A DNA stretch of 64,000 nt from Paralithodes platypus (GCA_032716605.1 CM064495.1:46307524-46371523), one strand, 5' to 3'. Shown: positions 24,571 to 35,940, numbered from the stretch's first letter. The notes: generated by a model not told the origin, from the letters alone. Numbers and translations: made by a program.

Positions 24571-25290
24571 GGACACTGATTGAAGCAATCAGTGACATCG
24601 ATGCAGAGGCAAACGAGACAAGACTTGCATCGAAAGCTCGTGTCCTTGCGAGTTTGGTCCTTTGTGTAACACAGATGGCACCGCCGTCGCTTGCCGTTAG
24701 GGATCTTCTCGAGAATGTGTTCCAAGGTCCTGTTGTACCGGTCATGGTCCAGTACAACAGGACGTGCCTTTGAACCCTTTCCTCGAAGAGGACCTCTCCG
24801 ATGTCCTCTTGGTGCCTGAGCCCTAGCTTGGACGTCCATTACTAGTGGATGAGGTGGGGCGATGCGTAGTGATGTACGGGATAGGGGGACGGGTGGGGTT
24901 GTACGGGGTAGGACGACGGGTGGGGTTGTACGGGGTAGGACGGGTGGGGTTATACGGGGTAGGACGACGGGTGTTGATGAGCGAGATAGGGCGACGGGTG
25001 TTGATGAGCAAGGTAGGGCGACGGGTGTTGATGAGCGAGGTAGGGGGACTGGTGTTGATGAGCGAGGTAGGGGAACGGGTGGAGATGGAGGTGCTGAAGG
25101 GTCGTCGTCGATGACACTCCTCTTCCCCCTGGGCGGTGGAGAAGGGCTAAAATCATCATCCGTCCACTCCTCTTCATCACTCCCCCCCCCCCATTTCGTC
25201 CTCGCTTTCATTCTCGCTACTCGTCATGTCCAGGATTGTGTCGAGGACGGAGGCCAGCTGGTCCTCCGGGATGGGTCGATTCTTACTCAT
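24549..25290 (-). pseudogene. Internally deleted piggyBac-like transposase: acidic N-terminus joined to Cys-rich C-terminus
   Basis: The likely start ATG is at 25,290-25,288 (MSKNRPIPEDQLASV...), followed by an acidic segment (SENESEDE, SDEEEWTDDD), typical of piggyBac N-termini. A run of 11 G (C at 25,182-25,192 on plus) breaks the frame by one base; an ATG inside it (25,211) reopens the second frame. A proline-rich repeat follows (TPVALPRSS-type units, about ten copies, 24,860-25,080). Next comes RYNRTLEHILEKIP, then the Cys-rich domain with CHLC, CKSC, CLC and CF spaced as in piggyBac zinc-binding tails. The DDE catalytic domain of about 350 residues is absent. The 3' end is cut at about 24,570 by the LINE. 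It could instead be a retained DDE-less fusion. No TTAA ends were located. Confidence 0.65.
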
Positions 25291-25324
25291 GGCTGCTCTA
25301 GACTACTCAGATGTGTAACTGGTC

Positions 25325-25396
25325 TGTAATGGGGGGGGGGGGTATACAAAAAAATACAAAACAGAAATAAAAAACAAAAAAATAATACCGGTATAT

Positions 25397-25429
<33 letters not shown>

Positions 25430-25455
25430 AAAAAAAATATATATATATATATACC

Positions 25456-25502
<47 letters not shown>

Positions 25503-25520
25503 GGGAGGGGGGGAGTATAA
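25325..25520. repeat. G run and compound (AT)n microsatellite
   Basis: A G run at 25,330-25,341, AT tracts at 25,393-25,500 broken by 'CCGG', then another G-rich block. Confidence 0.95.
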
Positions 25521-25574
25521 TAATAATATATAATAAATAGATACTAGTCTAGTAATAATAATAATATATATATC

Positions 25575-25995
25575 ATATCGTCAACTTGTTCTTTTGAAAG
25601 TACGCTATTTGCAAATTTTTTATCGTCAACAAATTTTGAGATTGTACAGGTGAGACCCTCATCTATGTCGTTGATGTAAATTAGAAAGAGAATTGGTCCT
25701 AGTACCGATCCCTGGGGTACCCCGCTACTTACATTGGTCCATTTAGATGCCTTACCGCTTATGACTACTCATTGCTTTCTGTCGCTGAGCCAATTTTCTA
25801 TCCATTTCAACACACCGTCTTGTATTCCATGCGCTTTTAGTTTTAGCAGTAAACGTTTGTGGGAAACTTTGTCAAAGGCCTTTTGAAAATCAAGGTATAT
25901 AATATCTACAGCTTTACTCTCATCGTAGAGGTTGAGGATATCGTGGAAGAAGTCTAAGAGGTTTGTTAAGAGGAATCTAACCAAATATCACCAAG
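25575..25995 (-). mobile_element. LINE reverse-transcriptase fragment
   Basis: Minus-strand frame 25,984-25,769 reads IIYLDFQKAFDKVSHKRLL and VLKWIENWLSDRKQ. After a stop it continues SSGVPQGSVLGPILFLIYIND and then FVDD (25,633-25,622), the RT active site. It is flanked on both sides by AT microsatellite. The conserved RT blocks place it in a different family from the neighbouring LINE. Confidence 0.85.

Positions 25996-25998
<3 letters not shown>

Positions 25999-26046
<48 letters not shown>
25999..26046. repeat. (AT)n microsatellite
   Basis: Uninterrupted TA run ending the RT fragment. Confidence 0.95.
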
Positions 26047-26049
<3 letters not shown>

Positions 26050-26284
26050 TTGCTCAATAGGTGGCATTCTGAGTCTGGAGGGTGAGACGGTGAAGCACTT
26101 GAACGAAGCAACCAGCCGCTTCAGAGATGGAGCTGCTTCGAGCCATGATGGATGCTTCGCATGTCTCACTCCCCAGACTGGAACAAGACCTCACGGGCTT
26201 CACCGTGTTGAGCGGTGGAATGTACAGGCTCTCAGCCTATGCCCGAGAGGGAGTAGTTGGAATGTAGAAAAAAAAAAAAAAAAA

Positions 26285-26351
<67 letters not shown>
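26047..26351 (+). mobile_element. Retroposon 3' end with poly-A and (AT)n tail
   Basis: A unique-looking 220-bp body ends at 'GTAGTTGGAATGTAG' and runs directly into 20 A (about 26,267-26,287) and then (AT)n (26,288-26,351). The last 50 bp match 14,248-14,300. The tail structure points to retrotransposition; the parent element was not identified. Confidence 0.55.
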
Positions 26352-26352
<1 letters not shown>

Positions 26353-26749
26353 TGTACACGAAGGAAGCACTGAACTGTATTTTGTTATGTAGTAAGATAG
26401 CCGCTCGATGCCACTGTAGACCATGGCTTACGCCTAACCCTGAAAACCCGTGTTTGTCTATGGATAAAAAATTGCATTTTATCGCCTTATTTATTAAGAT
26501 ACTGAAATTATATTTGACAGCCATATAGAAATGGCCTTAAGTCTTAAGTTTATATTTTGTTGGAAAAGGAAATTCCATACTTAAATCTGCACGGGGAGGG
26601 ACAACTAATGTCGCTTTATTCACTGTATACATTTTGAGATACTGAACTAATAATTGATAGCTAAGTATATAAAAGCTATAGAAAGGGTAGCATTAACATT
26701 TGGTTGCTAATTCATATCTAATACATTTTCAAGCGAATATGTTTGTGAT

Positions 26750-27005
26750 CAAACAATAATGAAAATCTACAAATGTGATATCTGCCTGCTGAGACCGGAA
26801 CCTCTCCGGGTGGTCGGGGCCGGGGGAGTGCTGAAGGGATCTTAATTGGTGATCCTTGGTCTCTGGGTCTTCTCCTGGGTGACCTAGATGTGTGTGAATT
26901 TGTGATTTGTTTTTGTATGTTAATTGTTTTCTGTTGTGTTGTCCCTGTTCGGGCTCTGTCTCGAGTCGGCCACTCCCAGAAAGAAAAAAAATATATATAT
27001 ATAAA
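26750..27005 (+). mobile_element. Probable retroposon 3' end
   Basis: A GC-richer 220-bp segment ('GAGACCGGAACCTCTCC' to 'CGGCCACTCCCAG') ends in AAAGAAAAAAAA and AT, like a 3' tail. No coding was recognised. Confidence 0.4.
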
Positions 27006-27026
27006 AAATGGGGACTGGGCCTGAGT

Positions 27027-27066
27027 ACATACATACATACATACATACATACAAACATACATACAA
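27027..27066. repeat. (CATA)n microsatellite
   Basis: About nine ACAT units. Confidence 0.95.
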
Positions 27067-27159
27067 ATGTGATGAAACCAAAACGGAAATCACATAGCAC
27101 TTAGTTGTTGAATCTACACACACTAGAGACCTTTCAGCAACAGAGATCGGCCAACCTCC

Positions 27160-27580
27160 GTCATATTGGTGCCAGTGGTGTCAATAGCCTCTGTTTATAC
27201 TCAAATGTGTCCATACCAATAATAAACAGTCCGCAATACTGGTACAGGATATCTACAGGGTTATTTTTTTTCCAAAGGTGAATTGTATCAAAGCCTGATG
27301 CGAGCAAAAACCACATCACAGCGTTGAATCAGGATGTGGCAAAAACACTCTTGACAATTTAGCTACTATCCCGCTAGATTAAGAGGTATTTACTTCGATC
27401 TAGAGGCAAATTTATATATCTAGCGACGTTAATTCGACCTATATTCTATAGATTTGAACAATTTGTTAACGATATTGTAGAGATTTTGCCATTAATGTTG
27501 CGATTTTCAGCATATACTGTATTTACTATCTAGCAGACTTGATTTGGTAACCCTGGGTGTTTGCTATAGGCATGACACAC
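27160..27580 (-). repeat. Dispersed repeat pair, member 1
   Basis: The reverse complement matches 45,165-45,420: 'CAGGGTTACCAAATCAAGT', 'GAAGTAAATACCTCT', 'CTAGCGGGA', 'AGTAGCTA'. The identity is uneven, so this is an old family. The function is unknown. Confidence 0.6.
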
Positions 27581-27774
27581 GCCACGATACTGGTCATAAT
27601 GATTGATACAGCTACTGACAGGGTGCTCATATTTGATTAGGAAGGATAGGTCTTCCATAATGAGGAATAATAAAACTATAACATAGTTAGCCATTACTTC
27701 TTGTTTTCTTCGTTTTCTAGTTAGTTTTCTGTGATGTTGTTAAAGGGGTATTGCATATATATTTTATTAAAGAA

Positions 27775-27895
27775 ATAAACGATTCCAAAAACACGCACAC
27801 GTACAATTATGTGCTCACACATAAGCACACACTCTCACACAAATATACACCCTTTTAGCCACATCGTTTCTCAGAATGGTGGTGCTTGTACAGAG
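27775..27895 (+). repeat. Dispersed repeat, copy 2
   Basis: Counterpart of 10,080-10,240 ('CCACATCGTTTCTCAGAATG'). Confidence 0.4.
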
Positions 27896-28259
27896 GGGTG
27901 AATTTAAAATAATACAAATATGAAGGAAACTAAATGAAGAAGCAAATGAAATAGTTAAAGGGTTTGTATTTGTGAATGTAAATATAAATTAAAATGTGTG
28001 CGAAAGTACTGACCAAGTGGTGTTAAAATACTATCATAGGTTTTTGAGGAATCTTGGGAACGTGACAGTCAGACATGCGTGTGATTACAATTCTTTACTT
28101 CTCGGGATATAGCCTACCACGGATAAGGTGCAAGTTGAATTTTATTGTATTTATTTCAGCCATTCATCCAAGGAGGGTGAATGCACTGCACTGTAAGTGT
28201 TTTCAACCAGAGGGGAGAAGACGGTGTCAAATAAACACGGCGTAAACAAGTGAGGAGCA

Positions 28260-29098
28260 GGCCTAGCAGGGTCATCATCAAGCTTCATTATTATCATCAC
28301 CACCAGATTATTCCACTGCAAGATAATGGCCTCTTCCAGGCTTTTCTAAGCGTCTAACCGATGTTACCCGTCCTGAGTTAGCCTATTCCATTCCCATTCA
28401 GAAAACTTTGAAATCTCATCCCATCCCTACATCTGATTCAGTGTCTACCTTATCCTAGAACTGCATTATACAGTATAGGTTCCCATTCAGTCGTTCTGGT
28501 AGTCCATCTCTTCGAAATATCTGGTCTGTTCAAAACAGTTTATCCTTATTATAGCAGTTAAAATTTCTTCTACCTTTGCCTGTTCTCTTATCCAAGTAGT
28601 TATATTTCTATCTAGTCAAGTTATGTGTATTGTCCACTCCCTTTTAACCACACCTACGTTTACTTTCTAGCATTTGTTGTACTTCAAATCTTCAAGTTTC
28701 TTATTCATAAATTAGTACTGGGAACACACTGTGGTTGTACACTTTTCTCTTTAAGAAACGAGGTAACTTGCTTCTCATAATAGCTTTGTATCCCCAAAAC
28801 ATCCAACTCGTGCCTATTATTCGCTTATGTTCACTATCATGCTTTACATGATCTATATGCTCCTTTACAACCTGGCTTATGTAGCCTATACTGTATGTAT
28901 TTTCAACTGCTTTTATCACCCTAATATATTTGTATGTATGTTTTGTTTTTTGTGTAATGGTAGCACAAAATAATTAAATTTAGTTTTCTCTCTGTACATT
29001 TCAGTCCTATTTTTAGTATTGTATACGTAACGCCAGTAAAAAATAAACCGACGTATACCTAGGTACCAAAAATAAGTATACTGATCAACTATCGTCAA
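28260..29098 (-). mobile_element. RTE-like LINE fragment with its 3' region
   Basis: Minus-strand reading at 29,098-28,701 contains RIIGTSWMFWGYKAIMRSKLP and LKRKVYNHSVFPVLIYE, matching the connector region typical of RTE-type LINE proteins. A preceding VDQYTYFWYLG segment lies in another frame. Lower coordinates (28,290-28,690), with 'TCCACTGCAAGATAATGGCC', look like the 3' region. The copy is heavily decayed. Confidence 0.65.
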
Positions 29099-29130
29099 AA
29101 TCCATTAATACTGTTAAATTATAATCTTTG

Positions 29131-29131
29131 A

Positions 29132-29160
<29 letters not shown>
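29131..29160. repeat. (AC)n microsatellite
   Basis: Uninterrupted CA run. Confidence 0.95.
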
Positions 29161-29162
<2 letters not shown>

Positions 29163-29559
29163 TAGTTATCCCACATCAAGGACTGTATGGGCGTGGATGG
29201 GAAAGTAAAGGTAAAGTAATATGAACACTTTTTTAGGCTGGTTTCGCTTGGCAACTAAATGCTGGCAGCATTCTTTGTATTTCTATAAGTAACTCAACCA
29301 AAGATAAATTGTGTTCAATCGCCGAATACTTATTATACATAACTTTTATTTACAAGATAGCATACTGACGATGGACCTTTATTGTAGTGGACAACGTTTC
29401 GCTTTGACAATCATTTATTATGTATTTGGCGAAATGTGTCAAAGTGAAAATATCTCCATTACAGTAAAGATCTATCCATATTTCGTTTTTTTTTTCATCT
29501 CTTATTCTTTTAGCATTTACATGATTTAATGGAACTTATTTAGACAATATCAGGCCAAA

Positions 29560-29770
29560 AGTTTCCCCCTCCTAAGTATTATGAGTGGGGAAAGTGGTGG
29601 TGTGACTTGTTCCCCATAAGGGTCCCTAGAACCAGATAGTGCACCGCCCTTCATTCCGGTTCTTGAAGGTAGGGGGGAGAGGGACAGGATGGTTGGTCAG
29701 CAATGAAATATACTTTCCCAGTCTTTGTTACCAGGTAGTGGCAGAGAGGGATAGCAGAGAACAGGCTATA
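29560..29770 (+). repeat. Local duplication, copy 1
   Basis: Matches 29,925-30,095: 'AAAGTGGT.GTGTGA', 'GGGTCCCT.GAAC', 'GCACCGC.CTTCA', 'GGGACAGG.TGGTTGG'. These are two diverged copies about 365 bp apart. Confidence 0.7.
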
Positions 29771-29924
29771 GAACTTTTTTTGTTTTAATATTTTAACTCT
29801 CTGTTTCGCATTATTAGTTTGGTTATTTAAAGACTTCTCATTAATAGTTTTACGATTATAAGATGTTTTGTCCCATCCAGATGTCAACTTTTGTTCTTGG
29901 TGAGCCTACTATTTTAGGGAACCT

Positions 29925-30091
29925 GAGAAAGTGGTCGTGTGATGCCGATTTTTTACGGGTCCCTTGAACGAGTTGGTACACCGCTCTTCACTGCAGTATA
30001 GAGTGTAGGGAGAGGAAGGGACAGGCTGGTTGGCCATACAATATACATTCTCCGACTTAATTACCAGGCAGTGGGAGAGAGCAGGCCATAG

Positions 30092-30122
<31 letters not shown>

Positions 30123-30125
30123 TTT
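29925..30125 (+). repeat. Local duplication, copy 2, ending in (GT)n
   Basis: Second copy of the 29,560 block, followed by GT repeats at 30,091-30,123. Confidence 0.7.
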
Positions 30126-30659
30126 CCAACCTTCGAAATAATGTTCCTCGTCGTGATCTTATGTATGAAAGTAATAATAGTTTGAATTAATTGCAAGTGT
30201 GGTTCCTTTTAATTATGAGTTGACTAGTCAGATGAGTTAACTGCTGCACTAGATATTTCTCTTGTACTTCAATCATGAGCATTATTTGTACTGGGGTGAT
30301 TGTAGACACCAATCGAGTAGGGCAATACCCAGGGGAAACCTCATAGGCATGTGATGAGGAGTTGCTGGAACTCCTGTTTCATTTTTCAGGATTCCCTAAC
30401 TGTTTATGTCTGTATCTCACCTGCACAGAGTAATCCAGCTAGCTCTCACAAACACTTCCTCCTATTCATTTCACTACACTAAACAAGTACTTCTTTCCAA
30501 TACATACAAACAAAATAAATAAAATTAATACAATAAAACACTTAAAATAGCGACTATCACTCTTTTAACTTGGAGGAGACATTTGTTACAGACAGCTTTG
30601 CTTTTTATCTCATTCATACATTATAGACAAAATGTATAAGATCGCGGAAAGGAACAGAA

Positions 30660-30900
30660 CTTATTTGGGCAACAGTGTTACTGTACAGTACATGTGTAGT
30701 GTATGAAGTGCATATTGAATGTTACTGTACTATTGGGGTGACTGCCGTGTGAGTGGCTGTGATTGTGAGTGTTGTCTGTAACCAGTGTATTCCTTGATCA
30801 TGGTGAGCAGGTGCTAGCATTCACATTATGTATGCAATACTGGGACTGCACTTCTCATATCCATAATTGCAGAGAGGGGTTGGGAGGCCATGGGGAGGAG
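30660..30900 (+). repeat. Dispersed repeat pair (with 37,015), member 1
   Basis: Shared blocks: 'GTGTA.TGTATGAAGTGCA', 'GTGTTGTCTGTAACCAGTGT', 'AGGTGCTAG', 'GGTTGG.AGGCCATGGGGA'. The repeat is about 230 bp and non-coding. Confidence 0.75.
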
Positions 30901-31108
30901 TATAAATTATGCAAGTGAGGTCATTCAAATCATGCCCTTTGACTATAAATATGCTTCCATTCGTCCTGTCTTTCATTTTGTATTGTTTCAAGCAGCATTT
31001 ATGTTCCCATTCCAAGCTGCGACAACCAGTTGGAGGACAACATTTGCTGCACGGATATTATTATCGATTATTTCGCTTATATTTATTCAATCTTTATATA
31101 TATCACAA

Positions 31109-31158
31109 ACACACACGCGCACACACACACACGCACGCACACACACACACACACACAG
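31109..31158. repeat. (AC)n microsatellite
   Basis: CA run with CG interruptions. Confidence 0.95.
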
Positions 31159-31159
31159 A

Positions 31160-32030
31160 CAATACCACCATTACCAGACAAATGTTGTATAACTCTAACA
31201 ATCACAACCCTTTTAATTGAGCGTACACCATTCAACCAATCATATTCAATTAGCAGATTACACAACAGGGATGAAGGCCTCAATCGCTTCACTTGATTGT
31301 AATCATCTGAACCTATTTTGAATCATAGCAATATTGTACATTTGACTTTATGTTAATCCAGTCGGATTCACAATAAACAACCTTACCTACAATCACACAT
31401 ATATACAGTATATATTTATGTAATAATTTATTTAATGTTATTCAGTTGAATTCAATCTATTGACAGTAACTTGTTTATAATATGGAATTATTCTCATTAA
31501 AAGAACTGACCATATTAGATTAAGATAATTGGTTATCTAGTTGCCGATAGCTGTTCTAAATATGGCCTTAATTTGCAAGTATACTGTACAGTTGTCGATC
31601 AAAGATTATCGGAAAAACATCTGTGTGAATTTACATTTATGCACTGGAATCGAAATTTAGACTGAGGGGAGATAATCTTAGGTTCATGAATGTTTATAAA
31701 CTAAAGTAGAAATTATGATATGGTCACCTACGCGAGGCTCTCTCTATCACGACACAACAACGATATAATCCACAACCAGCATACTAAACACGACCTTTCA
31801 CTCTACAGGCAGGGAGCGTATATTTCGACCTGCATTTGTTGTATGTTTCGTTCTCTTGTAACTCTTTCGATTGAAACTTATTGATCTTGGTGGTTTTCTT
31901 TGGCTCAATTTATTTATACACGCCAGAACTCTTCATGTGGCTTGATGAGTGTTGCCATACCGTCGCTAGAGCTTAGATAGGTGTAGTTACACTTTGGTAA
32001 TGCACTGAAGAAGAAAAAAATGCAAAAATG
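31160..32030. other. Non-coding AT-rich stretch
   Basis: Nothing recognised. Confidence 0.4.
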
Positions 32031-32044
32031 GAAATATCACCTTT

Positions 32045-32130
32045 TCATTTATCTGACTGCTGTGTATGGATTCGAGCTCTCATCCTCTATATCTACAGTC
32101 AAGTGCTTTGCCATGTCAGTCCCGGTACTG
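32045..32130 (-). repeat. tRNA-like SINE head
   Basis: On the minus strand, TGGCAAAGCACTTG (A-box-like) is followed about 35 bp later by AGCTCGAATCC (B-box-like). The arms do not fold as a clean tRNA, so I call it tRNA-derived. Confidence 0.4.
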
Positions 32131-32903
32131 AAAGGGCTAAGATGCCTAAACTCTTCACGGATTTTGTTCTTATAATTATTGTTTTCATATACTCCAAGTG
32201 TTATTGGGACCCAGATGTTGAAGAGCAGGAACACAGCACGACACAATCTTACCAGAATCATGCAAGAGCTTTATCCGTATACTTACTTCGCCAACTCTTT
32301 TCTAGCACACTTCGAGGTAAACTTATATATACAAAACCAAAAATTCAGCCACCCAAAACAACAGAAAAAAGCCCCGAATTGATGCCCGAATAATGTCAAT
32401 CCAAACCTGCGGGGAAGAGTGATCCTGAGACAACCCTCCGTCTCTTGGATAACACGACCCACCACCACGACTTTTGTGATGACAGTGATGACACCCTTGA
32501 CACCTGCAGTACACTCAGGCTCAAGAGGCGTGTCCTACTTCTATGATTTCAACCTTTATTACATGTCTAATAAAGATACATTGAAACTTTTAACACACAG
32601 GAACCAAAACTTTAAATTCAAGTTTTCCTCGGTTTTGTTGAGAAGCCGTCTTTACCTTATACGAAGAGGGGAAAATATATCTAATTGTGTGAAGGCAGTA
32701 CGCAACTTTTGATTATGACTGTACAACCGCTGCCCTTGACATAACACATCCACTTCCTAGAACCCAAAATGTGATGGATTGAGAAAGTAGTAACAGTAAA
32801 TCATAGGAATGGAAATGAGGAACACAGAAACAATCAATACTGCTGAATCCAATATGTATTAAGTATATCTCACAAATACAAGTGAGCTAGTAAATGTGTT
32901 ATA

Positions 32904-32976
32904 CTCTCAGCTGGCTTCGAACCACCGACAGTCAGGGCGATTGTTCATGCTTTAACAAAATCTGCCACGCTGAGAG
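32904..32976 (-). repeat. 73-nt tRNA-like sequence, probably a tRNA-derived pseudogene/SINE head
   Basis: The minus strand has a perfect 7-bp acceptor-like stem (CTCTCAG/CTGAGAG), an A-box-like TGGCAGATTTTG, and a T arm with loop TTCGAAG (GGTGG/CCAGC, four of five pairs). The D and anticodon stems do not pair convincingly, so no isotype can be given and a functional tRNA is unlikely. Confidence 0.45.
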
Positions 32977-33629
32977 TATAAAAAGAATTATGTATATAGT
33001 CTATTCACTATAATGATTCCGGAAATCTTGATCACTCACCTATAATAATCCATAAAGCACCAGAACAATCCAGCTGATTAGGACATAGGTGTGGACATTT
33101 TAATAAATCAGCACGCAAACCGTTCTTCCAAATATTGGGCCAATAGTCCTGGTCAGATAGTTGTAGTCATGACTACTTTAATATATACTCTTGCAATTAA
33201 TCAGACGGTGAGATAGTGCTATCTAAAATGTTTCACCATTGCACCTCTAACAATAATATGTATGCATCTTGAATTAAAACAAATATACAGTATAAACGTA
33301 ACAACAGCAACGAACTGTCCAACTAGTTTGAGACATCATCTGGTTCACTTAGTACTGGAATAGAAACCCTAGTGTTGCACAACACAAGGAACTGCGGTCT
33401 GGTTTACATTACAGGAGGGGAGAAGGAAGGTGGTTAGAATGTAAAGGATGATAGTGACCCTGCTAGAGGATGATAAAGAATGAGGAGGATGTAGAGGATG
33501 ATAGTGACGATACCGCTTTCATTTATTTTATTATGGCTATTATAAGAGGGTGCAGCATGTTAAGAGATATACCGGAAGGCCTAACAAAACACATACAATA
33601 CAAAACACACACTATTGGATACATACACG

Positions 33630-33633
<4 letters not shown>

Positions 33634-33661
<28 letters not shown>
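33634..33661. repeat. (AC)n microsatellite
   Basis: Uninterrupted CA run. Confidence 0.95.
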
Positions 33662-33807
33662 TTTCCACTACATCAGGATAATACCAAAGTAGAAAAAATC
33701 GCCCCTAAATTATGCCTTTCCCACGACCACAGAGATACAGGGACATTTACGTTTTCTTTATCGCCTGTTAGACCAGTTCCATTTCGGGGCCCACTCGTCT
33801 AGAAAGT

Positions 33808-34015
33808 TAGGATTAGAAGGAGGAGGAGGAGGAGGAAGAAGAAACAGAGAAGGAGGAGGAGCAGAGAAGGAGGAGGAAGAAGAAGAAAAAGCAGAGGAGG
33901 AGGAGGAGGACCAGAAGCAGGATGGAGGAGACAAATATAGAAGGGCGAAAAGAAGAAGGAGAGGAAGAAGAAAGTATGAGGGAAGAAGAAGAAGAAGAAG
34001 AAGAAGGATAAATAA
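33808..34015. repeat. Polypurine (GGA/GAA)n tract
   Basis: About 200 bp almost free of pyrimidines on the plus strand. The Ser/Leu frame on the minus strand is an artefact. Confidence 0.9.
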
Positions 34016-34089
34016 AACAGATGAAGGGGGTGGGAAGACAGATCAATCCTATTCAGACATAGTTTGTCGATGGGCAGGTAGTATAGATG

Positions 34090-34112
34090 TGTGTGTGTGT
34101 GTGTGTGTGTGT
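34090..34112. repeat. (GT)n microsatellite
   Basis: Short GT run. Confidence 0.95.
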
Positions 34113-34333
34113 AGAAAGAAAATGTGTTTGTTTGCGCCGTGTTTTTGTTTATGTGTAAAAAAAGACAAATGGCAGGTTGCCTGTAACGAGTGTCTTCCCT
34201 AAAACCAAAAGTGACAGAGAGCCAAATTCAAGGGACGTTGTGGTCAAAATGTTGTATATGAAAGAACCAGCAAATGAAGGCATGTGTATAAGCAAGTGCG
34301 TGTGTATAAGTATGTGTGTGTGTGTTTCTGTAA

Positions 34334-34337
<4 letters not shown>

Positions 34338-34400
<63 letters not shown>
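34338..34400. repeat. (GT)n microsatellite
   Basis: About 60 bp of GT. Confidence 0.97.
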
Positions 34401-34404
<4 letters not shown>

Positions 34405-34739
34405 GCAGAGAGTGTGTATAAGCGAATGAGTGTACGAGTGTGTGTTTAATTATCCCCTCCTAAGCCTATTCCTCGGCAATGGTTGTTCAGTGGGCCTCCT
34501 AATGCGATAACCAGGCCCTCTCCACACATTCCGTTGAGGCGCGCAAGTATATTAGAGTGGAAGGTGATAGGACAAACTGTGAAGGAGAGGCAAATTTTAA
34601 AGACTATTTGCCTCATTAGTTAGGCAATTTTAAGTAGTTTTCCCTCATTCATTAATTGGTGATAAGACGATTCCTCCCCCTCCCCCCCTCACCCCATTCA
34701 GGGATCGATGTTTACCCTGGAAGATTTTCATATTGAAAT

Positions 34740-35031
34740 ATTATTCTATGTGTTCTATTATTCTATGTGTTCTATTATTCTATGTGTTCTATTATTCTAT
34801 GTGTTCTATTATTCTATGTGTTCTATTATTCTATGTGTTCTATTATTCTATGTGTTCTATTATTCTATGTGTTCTATTCTATGTGTTCTATTATTCTATG
34901 TGTTCTATTATTCTATGTGTTCTATTATTCTATGTGTTCTATTATTCTATGTGTTCTATTATTCTATGTGTTCTATTATTCTATGTGTTCTATTATTCTA
35001 TGTGTTCTATTATTCTATGTGTTCTATTAGC
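34740..35031. repeat. 17-bp minisatellite, about 17 copies
   Basis: The unit TTCTATGTGTTCTATTA repeats almost perfectly; one unit near 34,875 lacks TTA. Because 17 is not a multiple of three, all three plus frames stay open, which is why long frames appear. It is not coding. Confidence 0.95.
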
Positions 35032-35067
35032 TCCTACTGATCCTCTACCTAAGTAAATGTTGTTGTT

Positions 35068-35278
35068 AACCCCTTCTGTACCGTCGACATCCTTTTCAAT
35101 ATATTTTGGCTACTACTCATCAATTGTTTTCAGTTTAGGAAGGATCTCTAGCTATTATAAGGCTTCGAACTATGTCAATCAACCTGTTTAACTACCACGG
35201 ATCCTTCCTAAGCTGCATACAATCGTCTAAATACAGCTAGAATACAACATAACAGACGTCGCTGGTACAGAAAGGGTT
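35068..35278. mobile_element. Palindromic MITE (AACCCYTT family), full copy
   Basis: The ends AACCCCTTCTGTACCGTCGA and GTCGCTGGTACAGAAAGGGTT are inverted. The inner arms carry CAGTTTAGGAAGGATC and GGATCCTTCCTAAGCTG. About 210 bp, non-coding. Other copies are listed separately. Confidence 0.8.
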
Positions 35279-35424
35279 GAGCGAGCCTCCTAATTCGCTA
35301 ACAGGTAGCCAGGCACCCTCCATTCACTAGGTATGGAACCAGATAATCTGTAGAATGGAAAGTGAAGGGGAAAGTTGTATGTGTAGACGGGAATGTTAAG
35401 GTTGGGAGGAGGAAATCAAGTTAC

Positions 35425-35575
35425 AGGCTCGCTATCACTCATCTAGAAGAAAAAATCGACACCTCAATGGAGTGAAACGTCTTATTATCGCTAAACTAAC
35501 AGGGTGAAATGTCTTCAAATCTCCAAACTAATGGAACGAAACAGGTTAGATCCAAAAAGACCCCCTTCGGTCAAA
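35425..35575 (-). mobile_element. Partial TTAA-family MITE
   Basis: Contains the family words 'CAGGCTCGCTATC', 'AATCGACACCT', 'AAACGTCTTA' and a 'GACCCCCTT' end. Truncated. Confidence 0.6.
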
Positions 35576-35810
35576 ATAGTGTTAAATGAATAGAGAAAGC
35601 AAATTGAAACTGATAATGAAGAGGCGGAAAATAATGTTAAAATAAATGTATAATAGTGAATGTTTTAAATGAATATATAAAGTCTGAGTGAAGAGTCATG
35701 AAACAAGATACCAACATCGACTTTGGGATTCATAGCCATGATCATAATATATTAACTCCTTAGCGATCTTGAAGATACCTAGACTGTAACAGTTTTTGTG
35801 TCCGTCAAAG

Positions 35811-35940
35811 AGAGAGAGAGAGAGAGTGTGTGTGTGTGTGTGAATGAGAGACAGAGAGAGAGTGTGTGTGTGCGAATGAGAGAGAGAGATAGAGTGTGTG
35901 TGTGTTTGTGTGTGTATTAGAGAGAGAGCGAGAGAGTTAC
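35811..35940. repeat. Mixed (AG)n/(GT)n microsatellite
   Basis: Alternating short AG and GT runs. Confidence 0.9.

Noticed and set aside
24566..24757. First 65 codons of the 680-codon LINE frame as part of the LINE protein
   Set aside because: They are the piggyBac Cys-rich segment read in the wrong frame; LINE similarity starts at VLGDFNVH.
24845..25329. Plus-strand Gly/Val/Arg-rich frames opposite the piggyBac relic
   Set aside because: Shadows of the proline-rich repeat on the minus strand.
34708..35056. Three overlapping 87-110 codon repeat proteins
   Set aside because: A 17-bp tandem repeat leaves every frame open; no start context or homology.
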